Positions 8,883 to 15,835 of a stretch of 64,000 bases of DNA are shown piece by piece. The DNA comes from JBJMLO01 sp045805265 (GTDB lineage Bacteria > Actinomycetota > UBA4738 > JACQTL01). Location: assembly GCA_045805265.1 (NCBI GenBank), contig JBJMLO010000024.1:62001-126000 (forward strand), read 5' to 3'. The first letter of the stretch is position 1. Every line of letters starts with the position of its first letter. Below the pieces are notes generated by a model. That model worked only from the letters and a program-made list of their open reading frames with translations, was not told where the DNA came from and made no database searches. A program made the translations under genes and the position numbers.

Positions 8883-10217
8883 ATGGATCCACCCCGAACC
8901 GACGTCGAGCGCGCGCGTGCCTCGGAAGCAGCCGCCGGGCGTGCTTCCGGGAACGGCCGTCCCGGGCTGTTCGCCAACCGGAATTTCCGGCTGTTCTTCT
9001 TCGGACAGATCGTCTCGAACACGGGGACGTGGCTGCAGAACGTGGCGCAGGGCGTGCTGGTCTTGCGGCTCACCGACAGCTCGCTGATGGTCGGCGTGAC
9101 GAACGCGGCCCTCTTCGTGCCGGTGCTCGTGCTCGCGCTGTTCGGGGGGCGGCTCGCGGACGCGTTCGACCGGCGGCGGCTGCTGATCGCGACGCAGGTG
9201 CTCGCACTCTCGGCGACCGGGGTGCTGGCGGTGCTCGCGGGGACCGGTCACGCCACGGTGACCGCGGTGATCGTCGTGGCGGCGCTGGTCGGCGTGCAGT
9301 ACGCGGTGTCGATCCCGGCGATGGGGGCGCTGCTTCCGGCCCTGGTGGACCGCTCGCAGCTCGGCCAGGCCATCGGGATGAACTCGGTGACGTACAACCT
9401 GGCCCGGGTGATCGGGCCGGTCATCGCCACGGCCACGATCGCCGGGGTCGGCTTCGGGTGGGCCTTCGGGATCAACAGCGTGTCGTTCGTGGCGCTGATC
9501 GTGGCGCTGTCGCTGCTCCGGCTGGAACGCGCGCCGCGGTCGGAGGGCGGAGGCGGATCGATCCGCGAGGTCATGGCCGTGGCATGGCGGAACCCGCGCC
9601 TGCGGATGATGCTCGCCGGTGTCGCCGCGGTATCGATGGCGACGGACCCCGTGGTCACGCTGGGGCCGACGTTCGCGAAGGACGTCTTCGGGCGGAGCGG
9701 CGACGAGGCCGGGTTCGTGGTGGCGGCGTTCGGCATCGGGTCGATCGTCGCGGCGGTGCTCCTGTCGCGGACGTTCCGCACGCCGGGGGCGGCGCGGTTG
9801 CGCGTGCTGCCGTGGAGCATGGCGCTGATGGCGGCAGGCCTCGCGGGGTTCGCGTTCGTGCCTTCCTTCTGGCCGGCGCTGGCCGTTCTGCTGGTCGGCG
9901 GCATCGGCTACCTGGCCGCGAGCACGACCTGGACGACGGCCCTCCAAGAAGAGGTCGAGGACCGCATGCGGGGCAGGGTCATGGGCCTGTGGACGCTCGC
10001 CTTCCTCGGCACCCGCCCGATCGCCTCGCTGATCGACGGCGCGGTCGCCGACCTGGCCGGCCCGAAGGTTGCGGTGCTGGTGATCCTCGTGCCGTTGGTG
10101 CTGGTCGCCGTGCTGGGCGTTCCCCGTCTCCGAGCCACGGCCCGCGCGACGGTGGCGCCATCTGCGCCGGCGGGGGGCGTCAATCCGGGAGGATCAGCGT
10201 CACCTCGACGGCCTTGA
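8883..10217 (+). CDS. MFS transporter (EntS/MFS_3-like exporter)
   Basis: A 444-residue major facilitator protein with about 12 hydrophobic segments. FANRNFRLFFFGQIVSNTGTW at the first helix and GGRLADAFDRRRLL in the first cytoplasmic loop are typical of the MFS_3 group, which includes the enterobactin exporter EntS and many uncharacterised actinobacterial exporters. Substrate unknown. Its 3' end overlaps the convergent modC by 38 bases. A longer upstream frame exists, but ATG 8883 fits the -10 element and the family start. Confidence 0.85.
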   Translation: MDPPRTDVERARASEAAAGRASGNGRPGLFANRNFRLFFFGQIVSNTGTWLQNVAQGVLVLRLTDSSLMVGVTNAALFVPVLVLALFGGRLADAFDRRRLLIATQVLALSATGVLAVLAGTGHATVTAVIVVAALVGVQYAVSIPAMGALLPALVDRSQLGQAIGMNSVTYNLARVIGPVIATATIAGVGFGWAFGINSVSFVALIVALSLLRLERAPRSEGGGGSIREVMAVAWRNPRLRMMLAGVAAVSMATDPVVTLGPTFAKDVFGRSGDEAGFVVAAFGIGSIVAAVLLSRTFRTPGAARLRVLPWSMALMAAGLAGFAFVPSFWPALAVLLVGGIGYLAASTTWTTALQEEVEDRMRGRVMGLWTLAFLGTRPIASLIDGAVADLAGPKVAVLVILVPLVLVAVLGVPRLRATARATVAPSAPAGGVNPGGSASPRRP

Positions 10218-11283
10218 ACGAGGCGTGGACCGTGGCGCCCTCGGCGAGGCCGAGACGCTTGGACGAGGTCGCGGTGACCTCCGCCACGATCGGTGGCGCG
10301 GAGGCTACCCGCACGCGGACGCGGTCCGATTCTCGGGTCAGCGAGTCGACGGCGCCGGCCAGCACGTTCCGCGCCGAGGTGTCGGGCGCCGACCTCGACA
10401 GCACCACGTCGGCGGGGCGCAGGAGGCCGAGCACGCCGTCGGTGCGGTCGCCAGCTCCGGCCGGCCATGCCACCACGACGTCGCCGTGCGTGGTTCGCAG
10501 CATCCCGGACCCGTCGTCCTGGCGTTCCAACCGGCCGGAGAACAGGTTCACGCCGACCAGCTCGGCGGCGTATGGCGTTCGCGGCGCCTCGAGGATCTCC
10601 TCGGGCGTGCCCTCCTGGGTCACGCGGCCGTGCTCCATCAGCACCAGACGGTCGGCCAGGGTCATCGCCTCGACCGGGTCGTGAGTGACGATCAGGCGGA
10701 CGCCCGGGAACCCGGCCAGGAGTTCCCGGAGCAGCCGGCGGATCTCCCCACGGGAGCGGACGTCGAGCGCCGACAGCGGCTCGTCGAGCAGGAGCAGCCT
10801 GGGCTCGTGGACGAGGGCACGGGCGAGCGCCACGCGCTGGGCCTCGCCGCCCGACAGCTCGGACGGCCGGGCGCCCGCCCGGTGTGCCATCCCCAGCCGT
10901 CGCAGGAGCCCATCCGCCCGTTCGCGAGCCTCCCGCCGGCCGAATCCCTTGGCGCGCAACGGGAACGCCACGTTCTCCACCGAGCTCAGGTGGGGGAACA
11001 GCAGGAGGTCCTGGAACATGACGCCAACACGCCGTTCCTCGGGCCGCAGCCGGGTGCCGGCGTTCGCGTCCTCCAGCACCGCGCCGTCGAGGCGGACGAT
11101 CCCCGCCGCGAGCTGTTCCAGGCCGCTCAGCGCCCGGACGACGGTGGACTTCCCCGCCCCGTTCGGTCCGAGCAACGCGACCGTCCGCCCGGCGTCCACG
11201 TCGAGACGAACGCGGACATCGAACTCCGGCCGTGGGATCGCCAGGTCGGCGTACAGCGTCGCCGAGCGCACGTTGCCGTTCAT
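10180..11283 (-). CDS. modC: Molybdate ABC transporter ATP-binding protein ModC
   Basis: A 367-residue ABC ATPase. Walker A is LLGPNGAGKST, the signature is LSGGEAQRVALARAL, Walker B is LLLLDEPLSALD and the switch histidine is in IVTHD. A C-terminal TOBE-type domain (about residues 295-365) is typical of ModC and would bind oxyanion. It energises molybdate or tungstate import with ModB and ModA. The ATG at 11283 overlaps the modB stop in an ATGA junction. Convergent with the MFS gene. Confidence 0.92.
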   Translation of the reverse strand: MNGNVRSATLYADLAIPRPEFDVRVRLDVDAGRTVALLGPNGAGKSTVVRALSGLEQLAAGIVRLDGAVLEDANAGTRLRPEERRVGVMFQDLLLFPHLSSVENVAFPLRAKGFGRREARERADGLLRRLGMAHRAGARPSELSGGEAQRVALARALVHEPRLLLLDEPLSALDVRSRGEIRRLLRELLAGFPGVRLIVTHDPVEAMTLADRLVLMEHGRVTQEGTPEEILEAPRTPYAAELVGVNLFSGRLERQDDGSGMLRTTHGDVVVAWPAGAGDRTDGVLGLLRPADVVLSRSAPDTSARNVLAGAVDSLTRESDRVRVRVASAPPIVAEVTATSSKRLGLAEGATVHASFKAVEVTLILPD

Positions 11284-12107
11284 CGAGCCAGGAGGCGGCC
11301 GCCGACCGCGACCAGCACGGCCACCGATGCCCCCAGCATCAACAGGGACACCACGTAGGCCGCGCCGGGGTCGGTCTGCAGCGCCTGGAACACGGCGAGC
11401 GGCAGCGTCTGGGTCGTCCCCCGGAAGTTCCCGGCGAACGTGATCGTGGCGCCGAACTCGCCGAGGGCCCGGGCCCACGTCAGCACGAGCCCCGCCGCCA
11501 GGGCCGGCCGGAGCTGCGGGAGCGTCACCCGGCGGAACACGTACCACCGCGACGCCCCGAGCGACCGGGCGGCGTCCTCCAACCGGCGGTCGATGGAGCG
11601 GAACCCGGCCTCCAGCGCGAGCACCAGGAACGGCGCCGACACGAACGCGGCCGCCAGCGCGGCCCCGGCGGTGGTGAACACCAGCCGGACCCCGGCCCGC
11701 TCCAGCAGGCCGCCGATCAGCCCGAGTCTCCCCAGGGCCGCAAGCAGCGCGACGCCCGCGACGACCGGCGGGAGGACGATCGGCAGCACGACCACTGCGC
11801 GCACCACCCGCCGCCCGGGGAACGGCACCCGGGCCAGCGCCCACGCGGCCGGGAGCGCCACCACGAGCGAGATCGCCGTCGCGCCCACCGTGACCTCGAT
11901 CGAGACCCGGAGCGCGGTCCACGCGCCGGACGCCGACAGGGCCGACCCGGCGCGTGACCAGGGCGCCTTCACCGCCAGCGCGATCACCGGCACCAGCACG
12001 AACGCGATCGCCGGCAGCGCCAGCCACCCTCCGCGCCGCGACGCGCGAGGCGGAGACCGGGGAGCCGCGACGTCGGTGCCCGGGGAGCCTGCCGTTCCCG
12101 CTGCCAC
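11280..12107 (-). CDS. modB: Molybdate ABC transporter permease ModB
   Basis: A 275-residue permease with about six membrane helices and the ABC-importer coupling loop: EDAARSLGASRWYVFRRVTLP followed by ALGEFGATITFAGN, the latter strongly ModB-like. GTG 12107 starts two bases after the modA stop. An Ala/Arg-rich N-terminal stretch of about 30 residues precedes the first helix. Acts with ModA and ModC to import molybdate. Confidence 0.92.
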   Translation of the reverse strand: MAAGTAGSPGTDVAAPRSPPRASRRGGWLALPAIAFVLVPVIALAVKAPWSRAGSALSASGAWTALRVSIEVTVGATAISLVVALPAAWALARVPFPGRRVVRAVVVLPIVLPPVVAGVALLAALGRLGLIGGLLERAGVRLVFTTAGAALAAAFVSAPFLVLALEAGFRSIDRRLEDAARSLGASRWYVFRRVTLPQLRPALAAGLVLTWARALGEFGATITFAGNFRGTTQTLPLAVFQALQTDPGAAYVVSLLMLGASVAVLVAVGGRLLAR

Positions 12108-12109
12108 GG

Positions 12110-12877
12110 CTACCCCGGCGACAGGAACCCGGCCGCCCGGAGCGCGCGCTGGCCGGGGCCCTCGACGAAAGCGACGAATTCCTTCCCCAGCCCGGCGTCT
12201 CGAGCCCCGTCCACGACCGCGATGGGATACGTGGCGACCACGTTCACGTCGCCGGGGATGTCCACCACCGTCACCTGGTCCTCGATGTCGGGGGTCACGT
12301 CCGTGACGTACACGATCCCGGCGTCCGCATCGCCGGACGTCACCGCCTGCACGACGCCCTTCACGTCCACGGCGTTCGACACGACGTTCCGAAGGGCCTG
12401 CTTCGCGATCCCGGCGGCCTCCAGCATCCGCCGCCCGTAGTCGCCGGCCGGCACGCCGCGCGCCGCCAACACGAGCATCACTCCCGGCTTCGCCAGGTCC
12501 TGGACCGAGGCGATCCCGGCCGGGTTGTCCTTCGGCACGATGATCGTCAGCCGGTTCCGGGCGAAGTCGCCGCGGTCCTGCACCCCGGGGTCGGCGGCCA
12601 CCGCGTCCATCCACGTCGAGCTGGCCGAGGCGAACACGTCCGCGGGAGCACCCTGCTGGATCTGCCCGGCCAGCCCGTCGGACGGCCCGAACGAGAACCG
12701 GACGGTCACGCCCACATGGCGGCGTTCGAAGCCGCGCCCGATCGCCGTGAACGCGCCGGTCAGCGACGCCGCCGCGAGCACCGTCAGCGTCTCCGCGTGG
12801 GTGCCCGGGGACGACCCCTGCGAGCAACCGGCGAGCATCAGCAGCGAGCACAGCGCGATTCGGATGCCGGGTCTCAC
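12110..12877 (-). CDS. modA: Molybdate-binding lipoprotein ModA
   Basis: A 255-residue substrate-binding protein with a lipoprotein signal (ALCSLLMLAGC, lipobox Cys near residue 17). The mature part begins LTVLAAASLTGAF, the classic ModA opening, followed by GAPADVFASAS and a tail typical of extracellular molybdate-binding proteins. It captures molybdate or tungstate outside the membrane for ModBC. GTG 12877 overlaps the regulator stop in a GTGA junction, placing it second in the operon. Confidence 0.93.
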   Translation of the reverse strand: MRPGIRIALCSLLMLAGCSQGSSPGTHAETLTVLAAASLTGAFTAIGRGFERRHVGVTVRFSFGPSDGLAGQIQQGAPADVFASASSTWMDAVAADPGVQDRGDFARNRLTIIVPKDNPAGIASVQDLAKPGVMLVLAARGVPAGDYGRRMLEAAGIAKQALRNVVSNAVDVKGVVQAVTSGDADAGIVYVTDVTPDIEDQVTVVDIPGDVNVVATYPIAVVDGARDAGLGKEFVAFVEGPGQRALRAAGFLSPG

Positions 12878-13266
12878 GCGGGAAGCTCCACGAAGACGCT
12901 GGTGGCCTTGACGGTGGCCACCGCCTGCATTCCGGGCCGCAGGCCGAGCTCGTCCACCGACTCCCGGGTGATGAGCGCGAGCACGCGGTGCGGGCCGGCG
13001 AGGATCTCGACCGTCGCCACGAGCTTGTCCTTCTTGATGGAGGTGATGACGCCTGGAAAGTGGTTCCGGGCCGAGGTCGCGGCCATCGGGCCCTGCCGGT
13101 CGCGGCGCTGGGACAGCAGTCGTGCGACCTCGCTCGCCGGTACCTCCCGCTGGCCGCCGGCGGTCCGAATCGTCTTCAACTTCCCGGCGCGCTCCCAACG
13201 CCGGAGGGTCTCGACGCGGACGCCGAGCACCGTCGCGGCCTCACCGATGCGATAGCTTTCGTCCAT
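12874..13266 (-). CDS. MerR-type HTH / TOBE molybdate-responsive regulator
   Basis: A 130-residue protein. Residues 1-60 form a MerR/excisionase-like winged HTH (YRIGEAATVLGVRVETLRRW). Residues 65-130 form a TOBE (Mop) domain (ARNHFPGVITSIKKDKLVA, ending VKATSVFVELP) that in ModE and Mop proteins binds molybdate. As first gene of the mod operon it is probably an autoregulator sensing molybdate through the TOBE domain, functionally like ModE but with a different DNA-binding part. The leaderless ATG at 13266 follows a TATGCT hexamer. Regulation is inferred. Confidence 0.85.
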   Translation of the reverse strand: MDESYRIGEAATVLGVRVETLRRWERAGKLKTIRTAGGQREVPASEVARLLSQRRDRQGPMAATSARNHFPGVITSIKKDKLVATVEILAGPHRVLALITRESVDELGLRPGMQAVATVKATSVFVELPA

Positions 13267-13274
13267 GGGACGAG

Positions 13275-13310
13275 AGCATAGTGCAGCCGCAACGCCAGAA
13301 AAACATGGCG
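13275..13310 (-). promoter_or_regulatory. mod operon promoter and inverted-repeat operator
   Basis: On the minus strand TATGCT (13275-13280) ends eight bases before the ATG at 13266. Upstream, 13293-13310 is the inverted repeat CGCCA-N8-TGGCG around the expected -35 region, a plausible binding site for the MerR-TOBE regulator. No strong -35 hexamer is visible, as often seen at activated promoters. Confidence 0.45.
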
Positions 13311-13326
13311 ATCACAGCGACGAACG

Positions 13327-14310
13327 CTAGACGTTGAACCGGACGTGCATGACGTCACCCTCGCGGACGACGTAGTCCTTGCCCTCCACCCGCAACAGGC
13401 CCTTCGACTTGGCGGCGTTCCAGCCGCCGGCCGCCACGAGGTCGTCGTAGCCCACGACCTCCGCCCGGATGAACCCGCGCTGGAGATCGGTGTGGATCAC
13501 GCCCGCGGCGTCCGGGGCGGTGGCCCCGGACCGGACCTCCCAGGCGCGGGTCTCGTCCTCGCCGGTCGTGAGGAACGTGATCAGATCGAGCGCCCGGTAC
13601 GACGCCGCGACGACGCGGTCGAGCCCCGGCTCGGTGACGCCGAACTCGGCGAGCAGCTCGCGCGCCTCCTCCTCCGCCATCCCGGCGGTCTCCGCCTCGA
13701 TGGACGCGAAGACCGGGACGGTTCCCTCGGGGACGCCGGCCGGGACCTCGGCCCCCTCCTCGAGGTTCGCGACCGGGATCCATGGCTTCAGAGTGAGCGC
13801 GGCGAGGCTGCGGAGGTGTGCCAGGTCCTCGGCTCCGAACCCGACGTCCCGCAGCGGTCGCTCGTCCGACAGCGCGGCGTGCGCGCGCTCCAGGCTCTCG
13901 ACCTCGGGCCCGCCGCCGCCCGAGCGGCCCTTGGCCCGCCGCCGGGCGTTCTCCAGCGCCGAGTCGACCACGGCCAGGTCGGCCAGGAGCAACTCGGCCG
14001 CGACCCCCTCCCAGTCCTTCGCCGGGTCGGCGTCGGGGCCGAACGCCCGGAGCACGACGGCCAGGGCGTCCGTCACCCGGAGCTCGGCGACCCCCTGGGC
14101 GGTGGTTCCCCCGGGGACGTCCACGAACCGGACCTGCGCCGGGACGGTCTTTCGGGACCGTTCCAGCTCGGTCAGCACGCCCAGGCGTGTGTCCGGGACC
14201 GGCACCACGGCCTGGTTCGACCGGCCGCCCGCGGCTCCGGCCCGGGTCAGGGCCGTGAACAGCGTCGACTTCCCGGAGAACGGCGGCCCGACCAGCCCGA
14301 CGTCCTTCAC
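13327..14310 (-). CDS. YchF/Obg-like GTPase with C-terminal TGS domain
   Basis: A 327-residue P-loop protein starting KDVGLVGPPFSGKSTLFTAL (G1 motif) with a G3-like DVPGG. Its C terminus (GVIHTDLQRGFIRAEVV, ending REGDVMHVRFNV) matches the TGS-like domain of YchF/OLA1. YchF proteins bind ribosomes and can prefer ATP. Length is slightly below the usual 360. GTG 14310 gives the normal N terminus; the longer in-frame ATG at 14397 adds 29 atypical residues lying partly upstream of the promoter. A 16-codon ORF ends across this GTG. Confidence 0.85.
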   Translation of the reverse strand: MKDVGLVGPPFSGKSTLFTALTRAGAAGGRSNQAVVPVPDTRLGVLTELERSRKTVPAQVRFVDVPGGTTAQGVAELRVTDALAVVLRAFGPDADPAKDWEGVAAELLLADLAVVDSALENARRRAKGRSGGGGPEVESLERAHAALSDERPLRDVGFGAEDLAHLRSLAALTLKPWIPVANLEEGAEVPAGVPEGTVPVFASIEAETAGMAEEEARELLAEFGVTEPGLDRVVAASYRALDLITFLTTGEDETRAWEVRSGATAPDAAGVIHTDLQRGFIRAEVVGYDDLVAAGGWNAAKSKGLLRVEGKDYVVREGDVMHVRFNV

Positions 14311-14357
14311 GGGGAGGGTTCCATCGAGCTCGAACGACGGCGTGTCGCGGTGAACAT
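14307..14357 (-). CDS. Putative leaderless 16-codon upstream ORF before the YchF gene
   Basis: ATG at 14357 lies 11 bases after a TAGGCT -10-like hexamer and opens the frame MFTATRRRSSSMEPSP, ending in a TGA that overlaps the GTG start of the GTPase (GTGA). The GTPase start has no Shine-Dalgarno, so coupling through this short frame would explain its translation. Basic and serine-rich, with no recognisable family. Evidence is positional only. Confidence 0.3.
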   Translation of the reverse strand: MFTATRRRSSSMEPSP

Positions 14358-14368
14358 TGGGGCTGGCG

Positions 14369-14393
14369 AGCCTACCAAGGAGGGGGGTAGCAT
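14369..14393. promoter_or_regulatory. Back-to-back -10 elements (TAGGCT minus, TAGCAT plus)
   Basis: TAGGCT at 14369-14374 faces the GTPase (minus) and TAGCAT at 14388-14393 faces the gene at 14451 (plus). Their divergent promoters would overlap in this short region. Confidence 0.4.
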
Positions 14394-14450
14394 CCATCCG
14401 TCCCCCGGCCCGCAGCGGCCGGACGGGACCGGGAATGGGGGGAGGACTCC

Positions 14451-14780
14451 GTGAGGCGAAGCCGAACGCCGCCCACCGGCGCGCGACTGTGGGCCATGTG
14501 CATGCTCGGCCTCAACCTGGCCGGCGCCACGTGGCTCTCGATCCACATGGCCGTCGTCGAGCACGAGGGCCCGGTCGCGGTGATGATCGCGGTGTTCGCG
14601 GTGGCCATCGTCGTGCTCAACATCCGAGCCGCGAAGAAGGCCGACAGCGTCCGTGGCCGGCGCATGGTCCGCCACGGCCACCTGCTGCTCCCCGAGGACT
14701 TCGGCGTCCCGGAGGTCCGCTTCGCGGATCGGATCGAACCCCCCCAGCCGAAGCTCGGCGCCCCCGGTTCCTTGAACTGA
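14451..14780 (+). CDS. Small two-helix membrane protein, function unknown
   Basis: 109 residues, with hydrophobic segments at about 13-33 (ARLWAMCMLGLNLAGATWL) and 40-60 (GPVAVMIAVFAVAIVVLNI), then a basic cytoplasmic tail. The GTG start has GGAGG five bases upstream. A perfect 11-bp terminator hairpin follows. I recognise no family. Confidence 0.6.
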   Translation: MRRSRTPPTGARLWAMCMLGLNLAGATWLSIHMAVVEHEGPVAVMIAVFAVAIVVLNIRAAKKADSVRGRRMVRHGHLLLPEDFGVPEVRFADRIEPPQPKLGAPGSLN

Positions 14781-14790
14781 GCAACGCAGA

Positions 14791-14816
14791 GGGCGGGTCC
14801 GTGACCGGACCCGCCC
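14791..14816. terminator. Strong bidirectional terminator hairpin
   Basis: GGGCGGGTCCG (14791-14801) and CGGACCCGCCC (14806-14816) form a perfect 11-bp stem with a TGAC loop, between the convergent genes at 14451 and sodN. It lacks a U-tract, as is common in GC-rich actinobacteria. Confidence 0.75.
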
Positions 14817-14837
14817 ACGCGGTCGCTCTGTGAGTGA

Positions 14838-15269
14838 CTACGCCGCCTTCTTGGTCTCCCAGAAGATCTCGGCAACCTGGTCGATGAGCCCGAGCAGCTC
14901 CTTGCCCTGCGCCGGGTCCTGGGACTTCTTGGCGTCGCCGGCGGCCTTGGTGGCCTTCCAGAACAGGTCGTGGAGCTCGCCGTGCTTCTCGAGGTGCTCG
15001 GGTTTGAAGTAGTCCGTCCACAGCACCCAGAGGTGGTGCTTCACGAGGTCGGCCCGCTCCTCCTTGATGAGGATGCAGCGGGACTTGAACTCATCCTCGG
15101 TCTCGGTCGGCTTCTTCTGGTTGGCCGCGTCCTGGTACTTCTCCTGGATCTTCGCCACGGACTCGGCCTCGATGCGCGCCTGGGCCGGGTCGTACACACC
15201 GCACGGCAGGTCGCAGTGCGCATGGACGGTCCGGCGCGGCAGGAGCAGAGTGCTCAGGAGCTTCCGCAT
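14838..15269 (-). CDS. sodN: Nickel superoxide dismutase precursor
   Basis: A 143-residue Ni-SOD. After a 17-residue leader, the mature N terminus is HCDLPCGVYDPAQARIEAES. This nickel hook supplies His1, Cys2 and Cys6, with Tyr9 close to the metal; nickel binds only after cleavage exposes His1. The rest is the expected four-helix bundle. It converts superoxide to oxygen and peroxide in the cytoplasm as a hexamer. ATG 15269 has GGAGG four bases upstream. Divergent from the maturation protease. An extended -10 (TG-A-TAGGTT) at 15310-15315 lies inside the protease coding region. Ni-SOD is usually induced by nickel through Nur, but I see no certain Nur box. Confidence 0.95.
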   Translation of the reverse strand: MRKLLSTLLLPRRTVHAHCDLPCGVYDPAQARIEAESVAKIQEKYQDAANQKKPTETEDEFKSRCILIKEERADLVKHHLWVLWTDYFKPEHLEKHGELHDLFWKATKAAGDAKKSQDPAQGKELLGLIDQVAEIFWETKKAA

Positions 15270-15294
15270 GTCGCCTCCTTCGGGTGAGGGGGAA

Positions 15295-15756
15295 GTGGAC
15301 CCAGGGAAAACCTATCACCGGGGCCGCCGACGGCGTTTCGCCCTGTTCGGGGTGGTGATCGTGGGCGCGCTGGTATGGCGGGCGCGGCCGTTCCGGGCCG
15401 TCGTGCGGGGGCCGAGCATGGCCCCTGCGCTGCTCGACGGCGACGTCGTGATGGCATTCGCGGGGGCCCGTCCGGCGGTCGGCGACGTGGTCGTGGTGGA
15501 GCACCCCGGCCGCGCCGGCTACGAGATGGTCAAGCGCGTGGCCGGCGCGCCGGGCGACGCGCTGCGCGAGCTGCCCGGCCGCCTGCCCGCGCCGGTGGCG
15601 CTGGGGGCGGGGGAGTGGTTCGTGGTCGGGGACGCCCCGGACGCGTCCACCGACAGCCGGTCCTTCGGTCCCGTCCGGGACGAGCACCTGCGTGGCGTGG
15701 TCCGGTTCGTCGTGTGGCCGCGCCGGCGCGTGGGCGCCGTGCCGCGCCGCCGGTAA
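15295..15756 (+). CDS. sodX: Nickel SOD maturation protease, S26 signal-peptidase family
   Basis: A 153-residue protein with an N-terminal membrane helix (FALFGVVIVGALVW), the S26 serine motif GPSMAPALLDGD and the catalytic lysine region MVKRVAGAPGD, ending with GDAPDASTDSRSFGPV. This small S26 peptidase beside sodN is the SodX type that removes the Ni-SOD leader. GTG 15295 is preferred over an in-frame ATG at 15268 that would overlap the sodN start. Only 25 bases separate the two divergent start codons, so each promoter must lie within the other gene. Confidence 0.9.
   Translation: MDPGKTYHRGRRRRFALFGVVIVGALVWRARPFRAVVRGPSMAPALLDGDVVMAFAGARPAVGDVVVVEHPGRAGYEMVKRVAGAPGDALRELPGRLPAPVALGAGEWFVVGDAPDASTDSRSFGPVRDEHLRGVVRFVVWPRRRVGAVPRRR
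15310..15315 (-). promoter_or_regulatory. Candidate extended -10 of sodN, inside sodX
   Basis: On the minus strand TGATAGGTT forms an extended -10 (TG, one base, TAGGTT). The leader would be about 35 bases and includes the sodN Shine-Dalgarno sequence. Confidence 0.4.
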
Positions 15757-15835
15757 CGCCCGCCGCATGTGCCGGTACTAGGCTGCCGTCCTGGCGGCCG
15801 GCCGGCCGCCACCACGTCGAGGGAGCGAGGAACCA

